NCBI GenBank assembly: GCA_963715675.1
Contig: OY970265.1
Location: 2,728,001-2,792,000, forward strand
From: DASVWZ01 sp963715675
GTDB taxonomy: Bacteria; Acidobacteriota; Terriglobia; Terriglobales; Acidobacteriaceae
Length of the DNA stretch: 64,000 nucleotides
Direction of reading: 5' to 3'
Shown: piece after piece, positions 1-8,796 of the stretch
Position numbering within the stretch: the stretch's first letter is position 1
Layout of the letters: each line of letters starts with the position of its first letter
Notes under the pieces: model-generated
Database searches by the model: none
What the model saw: the letters and a program-made list of their open reading frames with translations, nothing else
Told to the model about the DNA's origin: nothing
Position numbers and translations under genes: made by a program

Positions 1-590
1 ATGCCGGCAGCGATTCCGTTTCCATCCACACCGAGTATCACAGCCACCGGCACTACTTTGGCACGGATCACGATTCTGCCAGCGTGGAATACACCCTGAC
101 CGTGCCCCGCGGCGCGCGCCTCGACCAGATCAAGCTGGTGAATGGCCCGCTTGATATTCATGGCGTCGCCGGCGAAGTTCATGCCTCGTGCGTGAACGGG
201 AGGATCAACGCGGAAGGATTGCAGGGCCGGACCGAGATCTCCAGCGTAAATGGCCGCATGGAATTGCGATTCGACCAGCTTCCCGGCTCTCGCATCGAAC
301 TCTCTTCGGTCAACGGCAGCATCGAACTGGTTCTGCCGTCGGATGCAAAGGCGGTGATTGAAGCTTCCACGGTTTCCGGCGGCATTGAGAATGATTTCGG
401 ACTCCGCTCCAGCCATCATTGGGTGGGACACCACTTGCACGGTGAACTGGGCGGCGGCGGCACTCGCATTAACCTGTCGAATGTGAATGGCCACATCGAA
501 ATCCACCACGCCAACGACGGCAAGCCACTGAGCCCGGCCAGGGATTTGAAGCACAGGGACAGTGACGGCGATAACGACGACGAGATCTAG
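1..590 (+). CDS. DUF4097-like repeat protein, C-terminal part (5' truncated by window edge)
   Basis: The frame is open from the first bases of the window, so the true start lies upstream and only about the last 195 residues are seen. The visible part is a series of short beta-strand repeats of the form 'vNGxIxxxg' (for example SSVNGRMEL, SSVNGSIEL, STVSGGIE, SNVNGHIEI). This is the pattern of DUF4097/DUF2807-type right-handed beta-helix proteins, which are usually membrane- or surface-associated and often sit near anti-sigma factors. The C-terminus is acidic and hydrophilic (DSDGDNDDEI). The function is unknown. The family call rests on the repeat pattern alone, and the N-terminal signal or membrane segment is outside the window. 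Confidence 0.75.
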   Translation, partial: AGSDSVSIHTEYHSHRHYFGTDHDSASVEYTLTVPRGARLDQIKLVNGPLDIHGVAGEVHASCVNGRINAEGLQGRTEISSVNGRMELRFDQLPGSRIELSSVNGSIELVLPSDAKAVIEASTVSGGIENDFGLRSSHHWVGHHLHGELGGGGTRINLSNVNGHIEIHHANDGKPLSPARDLKHRDSDGDNDDEI

Positions 591-870
591 CGCTTCCTGG
601 TTGCGAAGCTTGGCATGGTTCGCTGCCAGGCCCAGTGTTCGAAATCACACCCACACCGCCCCCGGCCTCATCACTGGTGCTTGGGGGGAGTTCCAAGGCG
701 ATCCTGCCCATACCAAATAATTCCTACGCAAAGCGAATCTCATTGTGATATATATCACCTCAGGCTGTGATTGGTTGTACGGAAACTGCGCAGCAGCTTC
801 ATTCAGATAGTGCCGACCGCTATGGGACTTGGGGTGGGTTGGCGGATCGGCCTGGAAAGCTGTGTTGTCT

Positions 871-1305
871 ATGCGTGAGACGTTTTCCTACTCGGTAACG
901 ACCGTGCTCGATCGGGAGCGGGTGTGGGAGTTGCTGGAAGACATCGAGAACTGGCCGAAAGTGTCGGATGTGTATACGGCCGTAATGTGGTCCGGAGTGC
1001 CGTGGGAGCGGGGGAGTTGTGTCCTGGGGACCATCAACTATCCAGTGGCCATTCCGTTTCGATACGTTGTGGAGAGGTGTGAGCCTCCGTCCGTGATCAG
1101 TTACATGGGGCACAGCGTCGAGGCCGGATTTGCCACGCACCGAACCATCGAACTTGAGGAGACGAAGGGTGGAACCCTGATTAAAGTTACAGCCTACGCG
1201 CATGGCGAACCGATCATTTCACTTCCGGGCGGCACCATGGGGTTCCTGCAGAAACTCACCGAAAGATGGTTTCAGGATTTTGCCCGCTTTTGCGATAATT
1301 CGTGA
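871..1305 (+). CDS. SRPBCC family protein (START/polyketide-cyclase-like ligand-binding fold)
   Basis: This is a protein of about 144 residues starting MRETFSYS. The N-terminal strand is followed by 'VLDRERVWELLEDIENWPK', the hallmark of SRPBCC proteins, in which a strand leads into a helix carrying the ExxxNWP motif. The middle is beta-rich, and the C-terminal helix (TERWFQDFARFCDN) would close the hydrophobic cavity. An in-frame ATG at 829 would add 14 residues (MGWVGGSAWKAVLS) that do not fit the fold, so 871 is preferred. Such proteins bind or transport hydrophobic ligands, and the ligand cannot be read from sequence. It is monocistronic, with no partner gene nearby. Confidence 0.8.
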   Translation: MRETFSYSVTTVLDRERVWELLEDIENWPKVSDVYTAVMWSGVPWERGSCVLGTINYPVAIPFRYVVERCEPPSVISYMGHSVEAGFATHRTIELEETKGGTLIKVTAYAHGEPIISLPGGTMGFLQKLTERWFQDFARFCDNS

Positions 1306-1361
1306 TGATGTCGAGCGAACCATTCCTTCCCAGCCGGGTGCCGGTGCACGGCCGGTGAGTT

Positions 1362-1660
1362 TTAGCGGCAACCCATCGTCACTTCGCCGGCAGCGGTGAG
1401 CGGAGGTCCGAAACCCTCCTGCGGCGCGGGGGCACCGTTCAGAACCGCCATCCAGCGTCGCGCCGCATCGAATACCACCAGAACCACGCCCACAATAAGA
1501 ATGCTCATAAGAACGGAGTCCGGATAGCCGGTAAATACCTGCCACTTGCCGCGGACCAACGGGGAGAGAACCTCTGACCTGGTGTATGGGGAAACGGGCG
1601 TTGCCGCAATGAGAAAGCTGAGGGGGAAAAAGGTAAAGGCTGTGACATTGGTTATGCTCT
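1362..1660 (-). pseudogene. Remnant of carbon starvation protein A (CstA) C-terminus
   Basis: On the minus strand an open stretch after an in-frame TAG near 1661 encodes a hydrophobic segment (FFPLSFLIAAT). It then reads 'WQVFTGYPDSVLMSILIVG', a hydrophobic helix and 'DAARRWMAVLNG'. This resembles the end of CstA-type peptide/pyruvate permeases, where an (R)xxFNDxLDA motif precedes the last transmembrane helix and a DxxRxWxxxLxG motif. The rest of the roughly 600-residue transporter is missing, and the loop before the last helix is shortened, so this is read as a decayed gene end. The assignment is by remembered family pattern only. A small membrane ORF starting at 1559 is the alternative. 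Confidence 0.4.
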
Positions 1661-2118
1661 AGCCGCCAACTCCTGCGAGGGAGCCAACAGCGTGGAGGCA
1701 TGTACCGTCACAGCCCCTGATGCAATCACCGCTTTCGCAGTTCCAAACCCCAACTGCTCCTCGCAGAGCCGTCGGTTTTTTCGGGTTCGGTTGTCCGGCA
1801 GGTTACCCCGCCAGACTGATCACCCAATCTACTTTGGATTGGCCAACATGATTTGTACCAATCCTTTCGATCGTCGACGGACTCAACTTAGGCGCTTGCG
1901 GACAAATTGTCAATGCCGCTTTTCGGTGCATGCTGCACCATTGAGGGCGCCGAAAACAAGATCTGTAACTCCCCGCCCCGCAGATGCTTACCATGCCAAG
2001 TGCCAAACTTTGCACACCCTCTGCACAGCTTATTCAAGCGCCCCTCGTCGCAACATTCGAGATTGAACCACGCAAGTCTCTTGACTCTGGGAGAGATTTA
2101 ACGCATGTTTGCAGACAG
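1661..2118. other. Intergenic stretch without recognised gene
   Basis: About 460 bases between the CstA remnant and the RNase H-like gene. No convincing coding frame, terminator or repeat was seen. Base composition is more even than in the flanking genes. Confidence 0.5.
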
Positions 2119-2529
2119 ATGTCAGATTTGGTCGCCTACGTCGATGGTGGCTCCCGGGGAAATCCCGGATCATCCGGTATTGGGGTGGTAATCAACCGCT
2201 CTGATGGATCCCAAATCAAAATTGCCAGATGGATCGGGCGCCAGGACAACAATGTGGCCGAGTACATGGCGCTGCTGGAAGCTTTGCAACATGCTGTAGC
2301 TGCGGAAGCGAAGGCGCTCCACGTATTCTCGGACTCCGAGATTGTGGTCAAGCAAATGAAGGGCGAGTATGTCTGCCGCAGCCCCCGGCTCTATTCCTTG
2401 CACTGGATCTGCCGCAAGCTGGCCAAGTCCGTGAGTTTCTCTATCTCACACGTGCCACGTGACCACAACCAGGAAGCAAATCGGCTCGCCAACTCCGCTG
2501 CCCTGGAACAGGCTGGCACGACCGGCTGA
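2119..2529 (+). CDS. RNase HI family protein with an altered fourth catalytic residue
   Basis: A 136-residue protein with the RNase H fold of the YpdQ/RnhA type. It has 'YVDGGSRGNPG' near residue 7 (first Asp), 'AEYMALLEAL' (Glu), 'FSDSE' (second Asp) and a C-terminal 'HNQEANRLAN'. Family members normally have 'NxxADxLA' at the last site. Here the metal-ligand Asp is Asn (codon aat, near 2479). Three of the four carboxylates remain, so partial activity is possible. The likely role is cleavage of RNA in RNA:DNA hybrids, or a related housekeeping function. The start at 2119 removes a non-homologous 45-residue N-terminal extension. It is isolated, with no operon partner. Confidence 0.8.
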   Translation: MSDLVAYVDGGSRGNPGSSGIGVVINRSDGSQIKIARWIGRQDNNVAEYMALLEALQHAVAAEAKALHVFSDSEIVVKQMKGEYVCRSPRLYSLHWICRKLAKSVSFSISHVPRDHNQEANRLANSAALEQAGTTG

Positions 2530-2612
2530 CCGACCCGTTGCGGCGGCGGAACTCGCCTAAGCGCCATCAGAATCCCCACTCCGGAACCGGCGGCCTTCGC
2601 ATTCCGCAGAGC

Positions 2613-3077
2613 TTATTGCCGGGGTGGAGGACCGGGCTGGCCAGAGCCGCCGTCCGGCGGGCCCGGGCGGTGGTTTTGCATCCATTGCTCACGCTTGGCC
2701 TGCATTTCGTCCCACTTCTTCTGCTGAGTAGCGTCCAGGAGCGCGCGGATCTGGGCATCGGTGTCCTTGTGGATCTCCATCATTTTGGCGTGGCGATCCT
2801 GCGGCGAAGAATTGCTCTGGCGCAGGCTCTCCATCTGGGAGCGTTCGGCCTGGAAGATCTCCTGTACCTTGGTTTGCTGATCAGAGGTGAGGTTAAGTTG
2901 TTTGGTCAGTTCCCGGGTGCGCTGGGCGGGATCGGACGGGCCATGGCGCCCGTCGCCATTGTCCTGCGGTGGCGGGGATTGAGGAGCGTTGGCCGGGCTA
3001 TCTTGGGCCGCCGCGAAAGGCATGGCGATCGAGATGAATCCGGCCGCCACAAGAACCAGCAGGCACTGCTTAAGCAT
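2613..3077 (-). CDS. Spy/CpxP-like periplasmic LTxxQ protein
   Basis: A protein of about 154 residues with a signal peptide (MLKQCLLVLVAAGF...AAAQ), then a Pro/Asn-rich linker and a helical domain containing 'LNLTSDQQTKVQEIF'. This is the LTxxQ motif of the Spy/CpxP family, which are periplasmic chaperones and stress sensors. A second amphipathic helix runs 'RALLDATQQKKWDEM', and the tail is Pro/Gly-rich (RPGPPDGGSGQPGPPP). The start at 3077 is set by a good Shine-Dalgarno (AGGAGA) and the signal peptide, and an upstream in-frame start would add 16 charged residues. The role is likely envelope protein homeostasis. The neighbours give no further hint. Confidence 0.8.
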   Translation of the reverse strand: MLKQCLLVLVAAGFISIAMPFAAAQDSPANAPQSPPPQDNGDGRHGPSDPAQRTRELTKQLNLTSDQQTKVQEIFQAERSQMESLRQSNSSPQDRHAKMMEIHKDTDAQIRALLDATQQKKWDEMQAKREQWMQNHRPGPPDGGSGQPGPPPRQ

Positions 3078-3344
3078 TGGGAATCTCCTTTTCAAATCTG
3101 ATCTGTCTACCTCTAGGAATGGCAATCATGAGCCGAAGTTGCGCGGAAAAACAGGATTCGGACAATCTTTTGCACAACTTTACAAAGTGTGCCTTGATCG
3201 AGACGCTTTGACCGGCCGAATGTGACCCCGGTCACGGAAGGGCTTGCCGCCGGGCGTATAATGGTGGCGCTCTGCGGGAGAAGAGTTATGGGGAATCCGT
3301 CCTTCACTCCGCTCCTGCTCGCCAAGGGGAATTAAGGAGGCAGC

Positions 3345-4637
3345 ATGCCCAGCCCTCGAAAAGGTTTGCACCCCGTCGTCTTTTGCTCGTTCTTGCTGGC
3401 CGTAACCTACGGATTTCTCGCCGCAGCCTCCGTCTTTGCAGCCCCTCAGACCCGCGTCCTGCATCGTTTCCGCGGCAGTGACGGAGCATTTCCTTACTAT
3501 GGCAACCTGGTTCTCGACGCTGCCGGAAACCTTTACGGCACCACCTACTCCGGTGGCGATTACGCTGGAGGCTGCGGGGACGGCTGCGGCACCGTCTTCA
3601 AGCTGACCCGGGGCAGCGGCCAATGGACTCAGACTGTGCTGCACCAGTTTCAGAACAATGGCCAGGACGGGTATTACCCTCTCGGCAGCCTGGCCATCGA
3701 CCCGGCTGGGAACGTGTACGGCACAACCACGGAGGGTGGCGCGTATCGCGTCGGCGCCGTGTTCATGCTGGCCCCGAACGCCGACGGTGGCTACAGCGAG
3801 ACCATCATTTACAGCTTTTGCTCCGTCGATGACTGTCTGGACGGCGAAGGCCCTGAGGCCGGCCTGGTCCTCGATGCGGCGGGCAGCCTCTATGGCACTA
3901 CGTCCCAGGGCGGAGATGTTTACGGTGGTGTCGTGTTCAGGCTCACGCGGGACAAGTCCGGCCACTGGAAAGAAAAGGTGCTGTACAGCTTGGTCGGTGC
4001 CTACGAGGGCGGTTCCTACGCTGGCCTTACGTTTGACAAAGCGGGGAATCTGTATGGCACCACCAACGGTGGCTCGTGTATCGGGGGTGGCACCGTATTT
4101 AAACTGTCACCCCGCAAGCAAGACGATTGGTACTATACGTTGCTCTACCAGTTCAGTCAGGGCGGCAAAGACGGCGCCTGCCCTTCGGCTAGCGTGGTTT
4201 TCGACCCGGCAGGAAATCTCTACAGTACAACCCCTCAGGGCGGGGACTATGACGCCGGCGTCGTCTTTAAACTGGCCCCCCGCCCCCATGGGCAGTGGAA
4301 AGAGACCGTCCTCCACAGTTTTAACATCAATGAGGGCGCCCAGCCGTATGCCGGCTTAATTCGCGATGCGGCAGGAAATCTATACGGCACTTTGGCGTAC
4401 GGTGGCAGGTATGGTTTAGGCAGCGTTTTCAAGCTGACGCCAACGAAACCCGATGGGGGCCTTGACTCCGCGACGGAGCAGTTGCTGCTCAGTTTCAGAG
4501 GCAAGGATGGGATTTATCCATTATCCGGCTTGGCCGTCGGCCCCACCGGCCACCTGTTTGGCGCGACGTACTATGGCGGCAACCTCAGCGACTGTAATTA
4601 CACGGGCTGTGGCGCGATTTTTGAGATCACGCCGTGA
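3345..4637 (+). CDS. Secreted GloVer-repeat protein (paralogue A)
   Basis: A 430-residue protein with a signal peptide (about residues 1-32, ending VFAAPQ) and seven repeats of about 55 residues. Each repeat centres on 'GNLYGTTYSGG' and is followed by 'GTVFKLT...VLHxF'. This is the Gloeo/Verruco (TIGR03803-like) repeat. The seven copies are consistent with a seven-bladed beta-propeller. A strong Shine-Dalgarno (AAGGAGG) precedes the ATG. It is the first of four consecutive paralogues on this strand. Molecular function is not known for the family, and secretion and carbohydrate or surface binding are inferences only. Confidence 0.85.
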   Translation: MPSPRKGLHPVVFCSFLLAVTYGFLAAASVFAAPQTRVLHRFRGSDGAFPYYGNLVLDAAGNLYGTTYSGGDYAGGCGDGCGTVFKLTRGSGQWTQTVLHQFQNNGQDGYYPLGSLAIDPAGNVYGTTTEGGAYRVGAVFMLAPNADGGYSETIIYSFCSVDDCLDGEGPEAGLVLDAAGSLYGTTSQGGDVYGGVVFRLTRDKSGHWKEKVLYSLVGAYEGGSYAGLTFDKAGNLYGTTNGGSCIGGGTVFKLSPRKQDDWYYTLLYQFSQGGKDGACPSASVVFDPAGNLYSTTPQGGDYDAGVVFKLAPRPHGQWKETVLHSFNINEGAQPYAGLIRDAAGNLYGTLAYGGRYGLGSVFKLTPTKPDGGLDSATEQLLLSFRGKDGIYPLSGLAVGPTGHLFGATYYGGNLSDCNYTGCGAIFEITP

Positions 4638-4720
4638 ACCAGCGTTCTGGGTCCCGGTCTGCGGCGCACCGCCGCGCGGCGGACCGAACCGCCTGCTTGG
4701 CAGCAAAGGGAGACGCAACC

Positions 4721-5971
4721 ATGATGAGCACGGATCGGCTCCACAAGGCGACTGCAAAGACCCAACTGTGCGCGGTCAGCACACTATTGGCGTGGACGGT
4801 CCTGTGGCTGGTGCTTCCGGCGCCTCAGGCGGCGCAGGCACAAACCTTCACCGTGCTCTACAGCTTTCAGGGATCAGATGGAGACGAGCCGCGGGCTGGC
4901 GTCATCCGCGATTCGGCTGGCACTCTCTATGGCACTACCTATTCCGGCGGTGATTACGGGTATGGAGTTGTTTTCAAGATTGATAAACCCGGCAAGGAAA
5001 CTGTACTGTACAGCTTCACCGGCGGCATGGACGGGGCAAATCCTTACGGAGGCCTCGTACTGGGCGCCGATGGCAACCTGTATGGGACCACTGAGACTGG
5101 CGGTTATCCGGACTGCATTCACGACTACGGTTGCGGGACCGTCTTCAAAATAGATACGCAAGGCCAGTACTCGGTCCTGTATCGCTTCGGAGCCATGCCC
5201 GACGGGTCCTTTCCCGACTATGTAACGCTGCTTCCCGATAATGCAGGGAACCTCTATGGGACGACCGCAAGCGGCGGCGATTCCAATTGCAACCCAGGCT
5301 GGGGTTGCGGAACCGTGTTCAAACTCGACAAGGCTGGGAGGGAGACAATCCTGCACACCTTCCGAGGGACGGAGCAGGTTGACGGCGCGTATCCGTATGC
5401 CGGTTTGGTCCCTGATAAATACGGTAACCTCTATGGCACAACCAGCGAGGGCGGAGCGCCTGGCTGCTCTCGCGGATGCGGAACAGTGTTCAAGGTGAAT
5501 CGAGCAGGCAAGGAGACCGTGCTGCACCGCTTCAGTGGCTGGCCAATCTCGAGTGGGCCGGTCGCGGCAGTAATCCGGGACGATAACGGAAACCTGTACG
5601 GCGTATTAGGCGGGTACACACCTGGGAATGGGGAACTGTTCAAATTGAATAAACGTAACCAGGAGACGGTCCTCTATAGCTTTGCGTATGGGGACGGTTT
5701 TCCTGGATTTGGAGCAGGTCTGCTGCGGGATGCCAAAGGCAACCTTTACGGGACTACCATCGAAGGCAACAACTACGAAGGTACGGTCTTCAAGTTAGAT
5801 AGGTCCGGGACGATGACCATCCTGCACGCCTTCAGCGGGCGGGCGGACGGCGGCTTCCCAATGGGAACCCTGATCATGGACGAGAAGGGAAACCTGTACG
5901 GCATCGCCCGGGACGGCGGGAATTCTGGCTGTTACAGCGGCTGCGGCGTGGTGTTTGAGATTACACCCTAG
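4721..5971 (+). CDS. Secreted GloVer-repeat protein (paralogue B)
   Basis: About 416 residues with a signal peptide ending at PQAAQAQTF. Seven repeats are visible, from GTLYGTTYSGG through GNLYGTTETGG, GNLYGTTASGG, GNLYGTTSEGG, GNLYGVLGGY and GNLYGTTIEGN to GNLYGIARDGG. Each is followed by 'GTVFKxDxxGxETVLYxF'. The frame stays open upstream to 4634, overlapping the previous stop, but the ATG at 4721 is preceded by a purine-rich GGGAGAC and leads straight into the signal peptide. Paralogue C is its closest neighbour in sequence (shared NCNPGxGCGTVFK and GNSGCYxGCGVVF segments), so a local duplication is likely. Confidence 0.85.
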   Translation: MMSTDRLHKATAKTQLCAVSTLLAWTVLWLVLPAPQAAQAQTFTVLYSFQGSDGDEPRAGVIRDSAGTLYGTTYSGGDYGYGVVFKIDKPGKETVLYSFTGGMDGANPYGGLVLGADGNLYGTTETGGYPDCIHDYGCGTVFKIDTQGQYSVLYRFGAMPDGSFPDYVTLLPDNAGNLYGTTASGGDSNCNPGWGCGTVFKLDKAGRETILHTFRGTEQVDGAYPYAGLVPDKYGNLYGTTSEGGAPGCSRGCGTVFKVNRAGKETVLHRFSGWPISSGPVAAVIRDDNGNLYGVLGGYTPGNGELFKLNKRNQETVLYSFAYGDGFPGFGAGLLRDAKGNLYGTTIEGNNYEGTVFKLDRSGTMTILHAFSGRADGGFPMGTLIMDEKGNLYGIARDGGNSGCYSGCGVVFEITP

Positions 5972-6038
5972 CCCTGGTATGGGTCTGTGGCTCGCCGTCG
6001 AAGGAAATAAGACGGCGTGCTCGGAAGGAGACGCGATC

Positions 6039-7346
6039 ATGATCCGCATGAAATCAGTTTGTGCCCGGATCGTCGGGAACTTGAGCCAGATGACTGGCAT
6101 CGGACTAATCCTGGCGTTCATGCTCATCTCGGCAGCTCCCGCAACCCAATCAGCACAAGCGCAGACTTTCACGGTTCTCTATACCTTCCAGGCTCCGCCC
6201 GACGGGAACACGCCGCTATCCGGTCTCACCCGCGATGCCGACGGAAACCTGTACGGCACCAACTATTACGGCGGTGCCTACGGGTACGGGACGGTGTTCA
6301 AGATTGACACAAACGGCAACGAAACCGTGCTTCACAGCTTTGCCGGCGGATCAGACGGAGAAAACCCAGCCGGCGGATTAGTGCGCGATGCCGCTGGAGC
6401 TCTTTACGGTACTACCGATGGCGGCGGCAATGCAGACTGCCCTCATGGATACACCTGCGGGACTGTCTACAGGGTCGACAGCCTGGGCAACGAGACGGTG
6501 CTGTATCGCTTCGGCAACTTGCCGGACGGACACTCTGCGGACTCCAGTCTTATTTTGGACAAAGCGGGGAATCTCTCTGGCACGACTGAGGCTGGCGGCG
6601 ACAACGGTTGCAACCCCGGATATGGCTGCGGAACGGTGTTCAAGATCGACGTCCAGAAAAGGGAAATCATCCTGCATACCTTCACCGGGACCAGAGAGCT
6701 TGACGGCGCATTTCCCTACGCCGGATTGGTCGCGGGCGCCAAGGGCTATTTGTACGGCACCACCGCCTTGGGAGGAGCGCCCAGTTGTGCTCAGCAAGAG
6801 ATTCCCCCAGGCGGCGACCTTCGCAAAGCCCGGCGGCAATCGAACACGGGCGGATGTGGAACCGTGTTCAGGATTGACAAGACCGGCACCGAGACCATTC
6901 TGCATCGCTTCAGTGCATGGGCAGGCGGGACTTCACCCTCTTTTCCCTTGACCCTGGACAATGTCGGCAATCTCTATAGCGTCGCGGGAGGCGGCAGTGG
7001 GTACAACGGAATCGTCTTCAAGCTGAACCGGCAGGGCCAGGAAAAAGTGCTCTATAACTTTTCCTATGACGAAGGCTACCCGTGCGCCGGCCTGCTGCGG
7101 GATAAAAAGGGAAACTTTTACAGCACCACCTGTGAAGGTAGCTATAGTTACGAAGGAACGGTTTATAAACTGGATAAGGCCGGCAAGAAAACCATCCTGC
7201 ATGCCTTCAGTGGAGGTAGCGACGGCGGATTTCCTGAGGGAACGCTGATTATGGATGAGCACGGCAACCTGTATGGCACTGCCCGGGGCGGTGGCAATAG
7301 CGGCTGCTACGAGGGCTGTGGTGTGGTATTCAAGATCACTCCGTAA
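6039..7346 (+). CDS. Secreted GloVer-repeat protein (paralogue C)
   Basis: About 435 residues with a signal peptide (MIRMKSVCARIV...AQAQ), a GGAAGGAG Shine-Dalgarno before the ATG at 6039, and seven repeats ending in GNLYGTARGGG. Compared with paralogue B, the fourth blade carries an insertion (around 'QEIPPGGDLRKARRQ') rich in charged residues. The C-terminal 'GCGVVFKITP' is the family's usual end strand. The high similarity to paralogue B, blade for blade, points to tandem duplication. The function is unknown. Expression with its neighbours is possible because all four forward genes are separated by under 90 bases. Confidence 0.85.
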   Translation: MIRMKSVCARIVGNLSQMTGIGLILAFMLISAAPATQSAQAQTFTVLYTFQAPPDGNTPLSGLTRDADGNLYGTNYYGGAYGYGTVFKIDTNGNETVLHSFAGGSDGENPAGGLVRDAAGALYGTTDGGGNADCPHGYTCGTVYRVDSLGNETVLYRFGNLPDGHSADSSLILDKAGNLSGTTEAGGDNGCNPGYGCGTVFKIDVQKREIILHTFTGTRELDGAFPYAGLVAGAKGYLYGTTALGGAPSCAQQEIPPGGDLRKARRQSNTGGCGTVFRIDKTGTETILHRFSAWAGGTSPSFPLTLDNVGNLYSVAGGGSGYNGIVFKLNRQGQEKVLYNFSYDEGYPCAGLLRDKKGNFYSTTCEGSYSYEGTVYKLDKAGKKTILHAFSGGSDGGFPEGTLIMDEHGNLYGTARGGGNSGCYEGCGVVFKITP

Positions 7347-7398
7347 CCATAAAGGGCGGGAACGTCATCGAGGAGGTATTACGCGAGGCGCAACAACA

Positions 7399-8679
7399 TT
7401 GCTTCTTCTAGTCGCATCCCTGGTTGCGGGCTGCGTGTTTCCCGGTATGGTGCTTCCTGTCAGTGCCGCCGCCAAAGAAATTGTGCTGCACAGTTTTGGC
7501 AGGAACAGATTTGGACTCTGGCCCTACGGGCCGGTGATTTTCGGCGCTCATGGCGAGTTGTACGGCACCACGATTTCCGGGGGAGCGCATCAATCCGGGG
7601 TCGTGTTTCGACTGAAACCGGGCCGGAACGGCAAGTGGGTGGAAACAGTGCTGCATGGTTTCCAGAATAACGGCGAGGACGGATATTGGCCTTTTGCCGG
7701 CCTGATCTCTGACGCGCACGGGAACCTCTATGGCACAACCGCCAAAGGCGGCAGATATGATCAAGGCACCGTATTCGAATTGACTTCCTCGAGAGGCAGA
7801 TGGACCGAGAAGGTGCTTTATCATTTTGTCGGCGGCACAGACGGGGCAATGCCCTACGCCAGCCTGATCTCCGATGCAGCCGGAAATCTCTATGGCACGA
7901 CCTACCAGGGCGGGAACTCCGGCTGCCGTGGGATCGGCTGTGGGACGGTTTTCGAGTTGATGCCCGCCGCCGGGAAATGGAACGAGACCGTTTTGTACAC
8001 CTTCCAGGATAACGGAGTCGACGGCCACCAGCCCTATGGCGGTCTGATACTCGACTCCGAAGGGAATCTCTATGGCACCACCGCCTACGGCCCGGTGTAC
8101 GGATATTGGTATGACGGGCCGGGCACGGTCTTCGAATTGTCGCCCAACGGCAACGGCCAGTGGACTGAGACCGTTCTATTTACCTTTTGCCCTGGGAACG
8201 ACTGCAGTGGCGGGGCCTGCCCTTTCAGCAACCTCATCTTCGATGCGTCAGGCAACATCTATGGCACTGCCGCTTTTGATGGTTTTCCGTACGGCATGGG
8301 CACCGTCTTTGAGCTGAGCCCCGGCGCCAACGGCCAATGGACTGAGAAAGCCCTGTATACCTTTTGTTCTCCGGATTCGTGTCAGGATGGCAATACCCCT
8401 TATGCCGGAGTGACCTTCGATGCCGATGGAAACTTGTACGGCACTACCACCGCGGGTACAACCAACCAATCCTATTGCGGGGGCCCAGGCTGCGGGATTG
8501 TGTTCAAGCTGGTGCCGGGAAATGGCGCCTGGACTGAGCAGGTCGTGCGCTCTTTCAGCGGCGAGGACGGCGGGATTCCCTACGCCGGACTCGTGTCTGA
8601 TCGCTCCGGCAACTTGTGCGGTACGACTACCAGTGGCGGCGCTTATGGCAACGGCACCGTCTTCGAGATCACCCCGTAA
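7399..8679 (+). CDS. Secreted GloVer-repeat protein (paralogue D), unusual start
   Basis: About 426 residues from a TTG at 7399, with a hydrophobic signal segment ending VSAAAKE and seven repeats (GELYGTTISGG to GNLCGTTTSGG). The start is uncertain. A good GGAGG lies at 7372-7376, but only ATT (7378) and ACG (7381) follow it at short range. The first standard in-frame start after it is the TTG at 7399, preceded by a weaker GAGG. Upstream ATGs in this frame lie inside paralogue C and would add an unrelated N-terminus. It resembles paralogue A (repeat linker 'GQWTETVLxTF') more than B or C. Confidence 0.8.
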   Translation: MLLLVASLVAGCVFPGMVLPVSAAAKEIVLHSFGRNRFGLWPYGPVIFGAHGELYGTTISGGAHQSGVVFRLKPGRNGKWVETVLHGFQNNGEDGYWPFAGLISDAHGNLYGTTAKGGRYDQGTVFELTSSRGRWTEKVLYHFVGGTDGAMPYASLISDAAGNLYGTTYQGGNSGCRGIGCGTVFELMPAAGKWNETVLYTFQDNGVDGHQPYGGLILDSEGNLYGTTAYGPVYGYWYDGPGTVFELSPNGNGQWTETVLFTFCPGNDCSGGACPFSNLIFDASGNIYGTAAFDGFPYGMGTVFELSPGANGQWTEKALYTFCSPDSCQDGNTPYAGVTFDADGNLYGTTTAGTTNQSYCGGPGCGIVFKLVPGNGAWTEQVVRSFSGEDGGIPYAGLVSDRSGNLCGTTTSGGAYGNGTVFEITP

Positions 8680-8796
8680 GCGTGACCGGTTTGCGGACAG
8701 AGTGGACGGGGGCGACTTATAAGGAGTGAACTGGAAGCTGCGCCCTCCGGCAGGGTTCCGGCCCGGTAGAACACTCAGGGGAATATGGGGGATTGT

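Noticed and set aside
3180..3965. A 261-codon antisense frame over the first GloVer gene and its promoter
   Set aside because: No family pattern and no ribosome-binding site; the forward gene has both.
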